Origin: Trichobilharzia szidati | Taxonomy: Eukaryota > Platyhelminthes > Trematoda > Strigeidida > Schistosomatidae | DNA length: 64,000 nt | Direction: 5' to 3' | Assembly: GCA_944472155.2 (NCBI GenBank) | Contig: OX235279.1 | Location: forward strand, 134,512,920-134,576,919 | In this document: one piece after another, positions 42,601-54,600 of the stretch | Position numbering within the stretch: the stretch's first letter is position 1 | How the letters are laid out: every line of letters starts with the position of its first letter | Position numbers and translations under genes: made by a program | The notes under the pieces: model-generated | Seen by the model: only the letters and a program-made list of their open reading frames with translations | The model's database searches: none | Told to the model about the DNA's origin: nothing

Positions 42601-45600
42601 AAGTAAAATCCTGAGTCGCATCATCCTGGCGAGGATAAAGGGCGCACTGGATACAGAATTCCGACCAGAACAAGCTGGATTCAGGAAAGGCAGATCATGT
42701 TCTCACCAAATTGCAACTCTACGCATCATCATCACAGATCAAAGCATGGAATGGCAATCAAACCTCCACCTCAAGTTTATAGACTTTGAGAAGGCCTTCG
42801 ACAGCGCAGCGTTGACCGCGAAGTAATTTGGAAACTACTCAAGTACTACGGCGTACCCCAAATATTCATCAACCTTATTCAACAGCTGCACGACAACGGC
42901 ACATGTCAAGTGATCCACAATGGAAAACTCAGCGAAGCGTTTGGAGTAAACACAGGAGTCAGACAAGGGTGCTTACTATCACCAATGATATTCCTAATTG
43001 TGATGGACTGGATTATGCGTCAGACAGTGGGAAACGAGAAGACAGAGATATCCTGGACCGACGTGAAGAACCTAGAAGACCTGGATTTCGCGCGTGGATG
43101 ATTTATCTTTGATGTCACACAAAATCGAAGACTTACAAGCGAAAACCGACGAACTGGTTTAAGAAGCAGCAAAGACAGGACTCCAGGTGAACATAGACAA
43201 GACGGAGGTTATGAAAATAACCAACCAACAACAACAACAATATCCAGCGCCAATCACCATCAAAGGGAGGGATTTGAAAGAGGTTACTTCTTTCACTTAC
43301 CTAGGGACCATTGTCTCAACCACAGGAGGAACGGACGAGGATGTCAAATCGAGAATCGGGAAGGCGAGAAACACATTCATCAACCTGAAACCAATCTGGA
43401 AATCTTCCGCTGTCACTCAGCATCAACAACAAAATGATTCGGATTTTCAATACAAACGTCAAGTCAGTCAGTTCTTCGATACGGATCAGAATATTTCCAA
43501 CAGCCTGTTGCAGACCTTTATCAACAACTGTCTTCGTTCTATACTGAAGATTAGATGGCCGGAAAGAATCACCAACAAGAAACTAGGGGAACAAACAAAA
43601 CAAGAACCAATTGCTCAACAAACATGCAGGAGAAAGTGGAGATGGATTGGACACTCGTTGAGGAGGCCGCTGGGTGACATCGCGCGTCAGGTTATAGCTC
43701 CAGTGGAACGTGAAAGGGAAGCGGCGAGTGGGACGTCCAAGGGTGACATGGAGGAGATCGTGTGAAGAGGAAATGAAACAGTATGGACTAACATGGATGC
43801 AAGTGAAAAGTACAGCAGAAGACAGCAGCAAGAGGAGACGTGCAGTTGAAGCCATGTTTTCCACTAGGAACCCAAGGGAACAGTGAAAAATAATAATAAT
43901 AATAATAGAGATAAGTTGGTGTTTGCAGTTATGAAAGTGAAAACAAAGAATCGACAGGACCATAAATATAATAGAAATAATAAAAGTAAAACTTGAAGGT
44001 ATATAAAGATGGATGGAGGAGATTGTTTATTTACTAGATAAAAAAAGGTTAGTCAATTCTTGCCTGACGCTATTTTCATCACGTAAAATACGTGCCAAGT
44101 ATGGTATCATAGAATTTCTATACTTAGACGTGCGAGCATACAGTTTTCTGAAGTTACTTCTTGTTCTACCTGAGGAGATGCAAGGTGAAAGCTGAGGGTG
44201 AAGTGGATGCTCCGAGTCAGACAAAATCCCTTTAGCAAATTTACTGCACGAAGTCTTCTTTTTTTTTATTTGGTGTGTCTCAGTAGCGTATTTATCACTT
44301 CTGCCCTGTGACACGGCAGCAGAAAGCGCGGTCGTTGTTAATCCGGGCCCCGACCGATCCGGCATGATATTTTGTGATGTATTTGAAATCATAGAATTGG
44401 ATTGGGTAACTGCTTTTAGTCTAACTGCTATCCAAGCAACCTTTCTGGCATGGTAGGACCTGCAGGAACATAAGTTCCAGCCAGTATAGATTGTTGGGTC
44501 ATTGCAGTGTTCAAGCCCGACCACCACGTCAAGGTAGCAGCTTTCGGTCGGGCGGACGATATAGTCCTTCTAGGCGAGGACTCTGACAAAATGCAGAGTC
44601 TACTGAACACCCTGAGCAACAATCTCCGTATGTTTGGCATGCGATTCGCCCCTGTAAAATGTAAGATGATGCTGCAGGATTGGACCTCATCGACCCCTAG
44701 ATTAGAAATAGGAAGTGAAGTGCTAGAACACGTTGACCGCTTCAATTACTTGGGAAGTACCATCAGCCCCAACGGGTTGATCTCAGACGAAATCTCAGCG
44801 TGAATACAGAGGGCTAGGTTCGCATTCGCCAGTTTTCGCCGTCTCTGGCGTAGACGCGATATCCGACTATCGACCAAAGGGCGTGTGTACTGCTCAACAG
44901 TCCGCTCCGTCCTCCTTTATGGCTGTGAGACCTGGCCATTGAGAGCAGAAGACATGAAAAGATTAGCTGTCTTCGATCATAGGTGTCTGCGTTCTATCTC
45001 CCGTGTGAAGTGGTATAATAAGGTGAGCAATATTGAGGTTAGGCGTCGAGTGCTAGGTAAGGCGGGGAAATCAATCGACGAAACGGTGAAATTACTTCGA
45101 CTGAGATGGTTAGGACATGTGCTACGTATGCCTAGTCATCGCCTTCCTCGACGGGCAATGTTAGCTGATATAGGGCCAGGCTGGAAAATAGCTAGCGGCG
45201 GTCAAACGAAAACATGGCACCAGTCAATGAAATCCACAACAGTTAGTCTAAGCCACATAGGGAGATGTAAACTTCCTGGTTGGGGTCCTCGGGACGGTAA
45301 AAACCAATGGCTGGAAACTATTGGTGACATGGCTCAAAATCGTTCTCAATGGCTAGCGCAGATGCATCCACTCCTTGTGACTTAGGATTTCCAATTAAAC
45401 TGTTTTGTTCTTCGTTATTACTATACCTTTGTCTCACACCTTTGTTTACTGTCTATATTATGCATTTCTTCTACTTCCTTCTCTTGCTTTGCGTGCTACA
45501 TAGATTGTGGAGACTTGAACTGCCGCACATATGTGCAAAGTTCTATGTCGAAAACCGACCGACCGACCGACCGACTGCACGAAGTCAAATGCCTATCGAC

Positions 45601-48600
45601 AACGACGTTAACTATGTAGTCCACTGGGACACCACTCATCCTACTGACAGTCTTCAGCATTCTACGAATTGTGACAAAGTCCTTTTGAAGCAAACCAGGA
45701 AAGAATAAGAGTGAACAATAAAGAAGAATAGGTAGGATGCAAGAGTTTATGAACTGTAAGAGGAGGGGTTGAGTTATACCTGAGTGCCTTAACTTCTTAA
45801 TGTAAAATGTCAGGCGGAATATTTTACTGGAGATCGCTGAGACAATGGAAGACCAGGAGAGATCAGAAGAGAGAATAAGTCCAAGATACTTAATTTCTGA
45901 TTTAATTCCTATATCATTGTCGTCAATCTTACAACTGTCATGAGAATCGACGGCTTCTTTTAACTGTCGTTTACATCTTAAGCTGAAATTAACAGTTTGA
46001 CATTTAGTAGGATTCAGTTTAAGACCGTTAGACTCAGACCATTTACTGACTTCTGACAGAAAGCTATTTATTTTGGTACAATCTGGCTGGGAGTTAACAG
46101 CCATTGAAACAGTTAAATCATCAGCGTACTACACAAAATTTATTTCATCAGACTGAGGCAAGTCATGTAAGAAGAAGGAAAAAAGAAAAGGAGAAAGGAC
46201 AGCGCCTTGAGGGACACCAGCTATAGTAGGTAATGAAGTCGAAGACTTTACTTTATACACGATGTACTGCTTTCTTTCTGAGAAATAAGAATGTAACCAG
46301 TTAACAGCCCAACATTCTGTTTGACTTACAGCAAGTTTATTTAATAAGATGTCCCTAGGGACCGAGTCAAAAGCAGATGTATAGTCTAGGAAGGCACAAC
46401 GAACAAATTTAGCCCCTTTGTCTAGACTGGAAGCAATGTTATGATATAAGACGGCGGCTGCATCTAAAGTGCTTCTACTGTGCTTCTAGGCAAACTGTTT
46501 TGGGTCATTAAAGGATTTAAGAGAGGGTACAAGACTTAGTAGAAGTAGTTTCTCCATAGTTTTCAAAAAAGGAGAGGTAATAGCAATGGGTCTAAATTTG
46601 ACACATGCTCCAGTAGACGATTTAGGTATGCGTACAACTTTAATGTCTTTCCAAACAGCAGGCACAATATTACTGGAAAAAGATTTGTTAAACAGATCAG
46701 TGAGAGGGTAACATAGAATATCAGAACACTTTTTGAAAATAATTCTAGGTACATGATCTGGACCTAAGCTCTGGGAAGGGTTCAGAGACTTGACGCACTT
46801 TTGAACATCATTTGTGTTAAAACCTGGAAAGGGACTATTATTAACACTAGTGATACTGGGAAGCATGGAACTTGAGGGAGAATAAATAAAAGATTTATTA
46901 AGAGTACATACATCAGAAGAATACGGAATATTGTTTATCTGCTTACCACCAGTGATTTCCTTAAATAGTTTCCACATATTTGAAGCATTTTTGCAGGATA
47001 TGAATTTCTGGTTATATATAACATTCAATCTCTGCATTTCAGACTTGATAAGGAAGTTAGTTCTTTTTACGCCACTTTTATCTTTCATTTTATATAGCTT
47101 TTCCTTCTCTCTACGAAGCTTTTTAAGTTGAGGGGAGGAGAAACGGTCGAATTTGACGAATAATGTTTCTTTTGGGCAGCAGATTTCAAAACATAATTTC
47201 AGATAAGACGTAATATTAGAGATTGTGTCATCAAGTGAAACATCATTAAACAGATCCCATCTGAGCATGTTTCTAAGATGTTGTACGTTCTCATTTGAGT
47301 AACATCTGTGAACAACTTTCTTGGACAAGTTAGAGAAGACTTTTTTGTGTAACTTTCCGTAAACTTTGGGTAGAACTCGTACTATACAGTGATCAGAGTT
47401 TGAGAGCGGAGCTCTTTTACGAGCTTCGTATATTCCAGAATCATTTATAAATACTAAATCAAGCGAAGTATCTTGTCGAGTTGGGAAGTCAACCACATTT
47501 TCATGACCCAGTAATGTAATAAAACTGTAGTCACTGGCGTTGAAGACACCAGTTACTACAGACAAGGAGTTACCAAACGAAGCAGCAGCAAAAATAGTGA
47601 ATTCGTCAGCAAAGATCGATAGTTCTGAGGTGTGACATAGATATTTGTGACAAAAATGCAGTTATACTTAGATAAGTGTTTAGGTCGGCATTTAACAGTT
47701 ATACAATCAATGTTGTCATTTGAGAATTTGAAGCAGACGTTGTTGGCAGTAGACCACTGAGAATTTATAAAAGTAGCAACACCTCCACCTCTCCTCTTCT
47801 TTGAGCTGCATCGGTCTTGTCTGTACATTGTGAAATCAGGTAAAGAGACTAAATTATCGTCATATGAATCGTGCAGCCAAGTTTCTTGAAGAGTAATTAC
47901 AGCAGTGTTACAATATACATTTGAGTATAATAGAGAATGCAGATAATTAATCTTGTTTGGTAGAGATCTGCAATTTGTGCTCATAATCACAGGAACAGTC
48001 ATCAAATGCATTGGAGTACGCTTTAAAGCTCGTTGCCATCCACCATGAGGCTTTTTCTTAAGTTTGTTAGAAACGAGTAAATTAGCCGGTTGAAAACGTT
48101 TTAAATAAGCGCGAGAGTAAACAATGCGATTAGGACACATAATTGAATGATTAAAATAAAATAAATACGAGGAAATAGATGCAATATATAGGATGGAAAT
48201 TTTGGTAGCCCAAGATTTAAGCAGCCGGCCATTCGATCTTCAGTATAGAGTCAGCCAGCGAAGGCAGTTGTTGATAGAAGTGTGTAACTTGTCGGAAATG
48301 CTTTTCGTGACACGCAGTGGAATTTTCTGACCCGTATAGAAGCACTGACAGACTTGACATTGGTGTTGAAAATGTGAATCTTGTTGTTAATGGTGAGGTG
48401 GAGTGGAGAAGATTTGCAAACTTGTTTTAGGTTGATGATGACGTATCTTGCCTTTTCGATTTTGGCTGGTTTCGATATCATCCGTTCCGCCTGTAGTTGA
48501 AACGATGCTTCCTAGCCAGATGATTGAAGGAAGTAGCCTCAGTTGAATCTCTCCCATTTCCAATATATAGCATGTTAATTTACCCATCTACTGGTGTTTG

Positions 48601-51600
48601 CATTAACAACTTTATTTGAAAGAGTGAATTTTTCTTATTGTGAAATGTGTAACTCTTTATCTTTGTATTTTTTTCATTGGTTTTAAAACTTTTTAATTTG
48701 TTATGGTTTTTGCCTTTTTATACGAAAGGTCGAATCCAAATCATTTTGACTTACTGTTCATGATTATAATTGGTGTAACACGATTACGCTATGTTGCAGA
48801 CTTTGATCCCTTACATTCTTTCTTGGTTGAAATAATCTCGAAATCTGATGTGACCTGGCATCGTCAGTTATTTTTACATTTTGTATCAATTATTAAAAAT
48901 CGACTCAATTCTCTTCATGGTAATAACCTGTGGCGTGATAGTAGTCCGTCAGCATTCGGAGTGAACAAAATATTATCAACAAAAGAAATATACAAGTTGT
49001 TATGCCATCTGGTACTACCATGTTTATCGCATGCTCTGGGGAAAAAGCAGAATGAAATATTTCTCGGTGAACCAGTCAATCCTTTTGAAAGAAATGGTAG
49101 GTTGTCTTGGAGTTACCAATGTAAATTACTTCTACTTGTCTCACATTTTTTGTCTTATAGTCAGTCTTTGTATCGTATACATAAATTTATTAGCATGTTT
49201 TTTGGGCTTAATAGTACAGCAGGATTTTTAAATATGACTAACCCCATTAGGATTTGAATAAATCACAAAGGTTTTATTGCAATCTCAGTCGTTTTTCAGC
49301 ACGTCTCACCTTGGTTAATGTTGATTAAGAAAAGAAGTGACTTCCTCATTTACATATCTCACTAGGGTTTACTTGCTGTAAAAATCTCACTTTTTCTTTT
49401 TTATTATAGATTCCGACTTAGTACACTTGTTTGTCTCAGTTCTACTGGAAGATCCTACAGTTCAAACATGTACTGAACTCCGTGTTATGTATTATCAGAT
49501 AGCTAGTTTATTCGTTTTTTATGCACCAAATTATGTGCACATTGGAGACACAAGGTAAGTACTGTTATTTATCTCCCGTCTACTGCCCTCAACATTTCAT
49601 AGAATAGTCTATTCTGTAAGGAGTCATCTTGTGTGTTGCACGCATAATGAGTATTTTCATTCAACATAGTTTCTTACATCATGTAGAAATGATCATTGTC
49701 AACATATTACCCTGGTATGCTGATTATGTGTGTATCTTCTGACTGCAAATAATGAGTTTTGGTATTTTTTTTTGTAGCTCAGAAATGTAACAGTGCGCAG
49801 TGATTATTGAAAACAGTTGTTCGTCGGTGGTTCATTGGTAGAACACTGGCCAAACCGCGTTAAGCGGTCCGTGGTTCGATTCCCGGCCGATGCACTCCCT
49901 TACCTCGCTTAGCCGGTAGTATTCTGTGTAAAGAGGGAAGATTGAACATGAGGCTAGCAACACCATCCCGTAAAAGAGAAACACCACTGCTACTGAAACT
50001 CTAAAAGATCTAACTTGAAGCTCTATGTTCCACTGGTAACTCAAAAGAATAAAATAATGAAAATAAAGTATAATAAATAATAAGAAAACATAATTATTCT
50101 ATTGGTGTCATCTTTAGGTTTGATTGTGTATTGGGTTTTAGCCTGTCTAGTTATTTAAAGAAGCATAAAACCTGGGCACTGTGGTAGAGTATAACTCCAT
50201 TATGGATAAGATTTTATTTTGATAAATCACACAATGTTATGCAGTAATATTAACAGATGACGTTTCGAGCACAAACTATTGCTCATAAACATATCAAGTT
50301 GATATGATTATGAGCAATAGTTTGTGCTCGAAACGTCATCAGTGTCTAGTTATTTATTTCTCAAATTGTGATGATGAATTCAAGTTTTCGGTTAACTCAC
50401 TTCGATGTACTTAATTAGTAGATGGATGTTTAAGTAAAAAAAAAATTAAGCATTGCGGAGGATGTGTACATGTATATCACTCTGGAGGAATTCAATAACG
50501 GCATCATTAGAACTTCAACACTTTCATTGAAGGTGATTTCTCACTAGAGTAGCTCATCTGATATCACGTGTATTGATTAAAATATCAAATAAGGAATCAG
50601 TGATTTGTACTATATCATTGTTTGCTGCGCCTAGTGAACTGATGATTTCTGTGCATATGTCTTCATTATTCCCTATTACAATTTATATTTTATGTACTTA
50701 TTTCTCGAAGATCGGCGATTACTTTTAACAGTGTCATTCACCGGAAACGTGTCGTTTCACATTAACGGTATGTGATAACAATTGAAGGTGACACCTAAAA
50801 TCTATGTGACCACGTAGTGCACAAAAGGCGAAAAAGAGGCCTGTTCTGTGTTACGTAGGTAAGAAAACCAAAGTTTTATTCAAAACGGCAAATTATTTCA
50901 GCCCACTTCGCTTTCAGAAGACATCATAATTTGGAAGCTAAGACGTGATCTTTGTTGAATCTAAAGTGAAACTTTTGTTAGCCACTAGTTACATCCTATG
51001 TTGAAAGCCTCTCGTAGAATTGCCTCAGAATCATGCTGATATTCAGTTTCCGGCGAACCAATTAAAACTCATATTTCCCTCCGTTATATCATTATTACTT
51101 TATTATTTGCATATATTAGGTGAGTCTTTAATTTCACCAAATGCCTTCCAAGTTCTCTTGATTTCACCTTCCTGTGTTATTCAGTTTTATTACAGTGTAC
51201 CTATTTGTTTTTCCTCACTTTTTCCTAGTAAACCAGGATATCGACTTCAAAAGTTCATTAGTTTTGCTGAACCTTGTCTAACGAGCAGTTTAAGCTCTGT
51301 TGACTTACAAGACAAATACACTGGTCTTCAATTACTTGCACACCTAATTGCGAAATTCAATGTACTTCAAACAGCTGCTATACAAGTATTTCAATGTTTA
51401 GCGAAAGGTGCACATACAGAAACGAAGAAGATTGTTAATCCTGCTTTAGATACTTTTATTCCAGCTTGGATAAAAGGACCTGAGGATCTGGTAATTACTT
51501 TTCTTTAACTTCATTGTTACAAATATGGAATTTTTGTGTATACAATCATGTTAATTATTATTTTTATTCAGCTCTTGATAGATTTGTAGGGATTTGATTG

Positions 51601-54600
51601 ATTTCAAATTGTATTCCATCAGATATAAGGGGATAGATGTTAACTCAAAAATGACAATGGAAGGTAGTCACGCTGTATCACAAATCAGGATAGATTATTG
51701 AACTTCAACCTAGTGGTTTTTAAGGGTAACTTATTAGCATGAAAATGTGGCGCTATCATAGGTGCACGCCCTCTGAGAATTCCATTGGATTCTTATTTCT
51801 CCCTCAAATTGACGGCGATCAGCGATGTAATCAATTCTGTTATTCAAGTATTGGTTTGTAGGGATTTGGTTGATTGGTTACAGCATTTCATCATGAGCTG
51901 ACATCAGTTAGAGAACCATTGGAAAACCTGGGAATACTGGACAGTTATTATTCTGTTATTATTGTCGTCACTTCAACAGCAGTTATTGTTGTAAGAACTT
52001 TGAACATGACAGACACATTCTATACATACTGACTTACCCATATTTTGGTCTTTGTTGGTGTTATAGATTCCTACAGTTTGGCTTTCCAATAGCAAACACT
52101 ATTACTGCCTAAACATTCATCGTCATCTGTTCCTAGCATCCCTGAGTGTATCTAAAATCTGAGTCATTCAAATTACTTTATAATTGTTTAACCACTTAGC
52201 GCTGCAGTAAAAGCTAATTGAAATCAAGTATACTAACAAAAACAGACTGTCGTATATCACCTTTCCGGTAAATGCATACTATGTTGTAATCCTGACAGTG
52301 TGTTTTACACAACAAACAACTTTCTTCTCTCAAATTCCACAGTTCTAGGTGAAATATCACCACTCTTTCCTTTGGTATACAGCTACTCATATTAGTCAAT
52401 TAAATTTTCAACCGTTTTGATATGCTGGTGTTTTAGCTAATGATATAAATAAGTTCATTTTGGAATTGTAAACGGAATAATAATTTACAGGTTATTTGAC
52501 TATTGGAGAGAAAATATGTCATTTATGATGTAGTTAATTCGACTATGCTTATTTCCATGTGTTGCTGCTATACCGCATTTCTGTAGTACTACTTTATGTA
52601 TTGCTTTTCTGTTGGTGACTGTTGATTATTCTGATGATTATATATTTATTCAACCGATAGAGGATTAAACAATTAACACTTTCACTTAGATTGCTTTAAT
52701 CTTTTTGAAAGCCAAGTTACCTTTCCTTTTTTTTGCACGTCTGTTATTATTTTCTCCTTATTTTTAATTTCCTAGATGATGCTTGCACAAGTGACAAAAA
52801 AAATTATGCTTGAGGATCATGGCATTCAGTCGTGTGTACACATTCTGTGAGTTCTTATAATACAGTCAATATTCTTAAATATTTTCTAGTTCTTTGGTTT
52901 ACTAAGGAAAAATCAGCTTAAAGTATAGGGTATATAAATTTTTGATTTGGCGTTTACAACTGATAACAAAGGAAGTTTTCCATGTATCCCAGTTTGTGTG
53001 CAACTTTTGCAGAAACATGAATACTCACTGAGTTTCGTTTTTTATCAAGATACAGATGTAATTAGTATAGCACCAGTGCAGAAAAGTGCATTAGCCCTAG
53101 TTGACACATTTCTAATCATTACGAGAAATAAGGCAACAGATATATATTATTACAGAAATAGAGAGATATAGTGGAAGAAAAGAAAACAACTGATTGAAAA
53201 TTCGTGTTGTTCAGAGTCAACAGGACGAATACACAAGAATATATTTTGTACTGCATCTTGTGAAGGATTCTGAGGTGCTTCAACAAAAGTCATGTACTAC
53301 TACTACTACTACTACAACCTCATAACGCCTCGAAGTCAATAGTTGCAGAGACGTTTTGGTGTTATCTTTAAGTCAGAACCATCACCATTTGAGATACGGA
53401 CATCATCTGAATTCATTATCATCAGATTCTTGCACATCTGTTGTATCAGGAAAACTACTATCTTATCCTTAATAAAAATACTGTGGTTATTTTGAATGGT
53501 GTTATACACAAATGAGGTATGTCTTGGTTTCCTTACAGTTGAATTTGTACCTGAACAGGTTTCAGTGTTTGTCACTACCATGTCCAGTTGCATATGCTTT
53601 CACTTTTAGGAAGTAGGAAATAGTATGCGTCTTTGAATGCTGAGTATTTGTTTTTGTAAAACATGTATTCTTTTATATCTTATGAAGTGTTGATACTCAT
53701 GATTTCAACAAATGAGGTGTTATATGATGAGCAATATTGGGGCGTAGAGTGCTAGCTAGGTGAGTAACGAAAGTCGATTGGTGAGTCTGTGAGGTTACAT
53801 CAGTTGAGATAGCTAGGACACGTGTTGCTCATACCGAGGTGTATCATATTCCTCGTCGAGTAATGTAAGCTGACAAAGGATCATGTTGGGAAAGTGTTAG
53901 GAGTGGTGAAATTTTGATCCGTCACTAATCCATGAAGTCTTTGAGAGTTGGTTTTAGCCAAGTAGAGAGAGGCATAGACTGTCTGGCTGGCTGTTCGGAA
54001 TCGTTGGCATGCTAAGAAGCAGTGTTTTGAGACTGTTGATAAAATGGCTGAAAACCGTTATGCATGATGTAGATGTATTGACTGTTTGTGATCTCCGATT
54101 TCCACTAAATCGTTCTGTTTTTCCTCCCTGACATATCTGTTCATTCTAGTTGTTTTGAATATCTTTCTGTTTTTTTTTTCTACTGTCTAACGTTGTGTAC
54201 TACATGGAATGTGGCAACTTGAACTGTTTCATTGTTTTTTGTTAAAACCCAGTGATAATGTCAACGTCACAACAATCCATCTGAAATAAATTAATTGATA
54301 AAAATAATTACCTTAATGAAGGGATCACAGTTGTTCTTATCAGAAGATTTTTTTGTAATTTGGTGTTCATTGAATAGGGATCTGCTGATTATGCTTATTC
54401 GGTATATTCTATTGAATTTTATTTATTTTATTTGTATTTTATAGGGGTATGATTGTTCGTCATGCGGACTTGTATTATCCTATACGGCATCACTTATTGC
54501 CACACATAGTTGCTATTGTCTCGCGTTTATCGGTTCAGCAGGTGAGTACAACCTACTTATCTCTCTTTTCTCATACCTACTGAAAAACTTTGATCCATTG

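Larger units (their letters stand above)
40700..43905 (+). mobile_element. RTE retrotransposon copy 1 (5' truncated, about 3.2 kb)
   Basis: It is colinear with copy 2 (56445-59792), starting about 100 bp inside that copy's 5' end. It carries an intact endonuclease frame (40797-42263), a broken reverse transcriptase, and the tail GGGAACAGTGAAAAATAATAAT. It lies in TRRAP intron 30, sense to the gene. Confidence 0.93.

Noticed and set aside
49828..49895. Possible tRNA-Gly gene
   Set aside because: The anticodon region is altered and the sequence continues into a body with a 3' A/T-rich tail, as in the other short element.
50256..50340. Hammerhead ribozyme formed by CTGATGA-like and GAAAC...GTC in the palindrome
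   Set aside because: The bases that look like the core pair with each other in the hairpin, and no stem III can be placed between GAAA and GTC.
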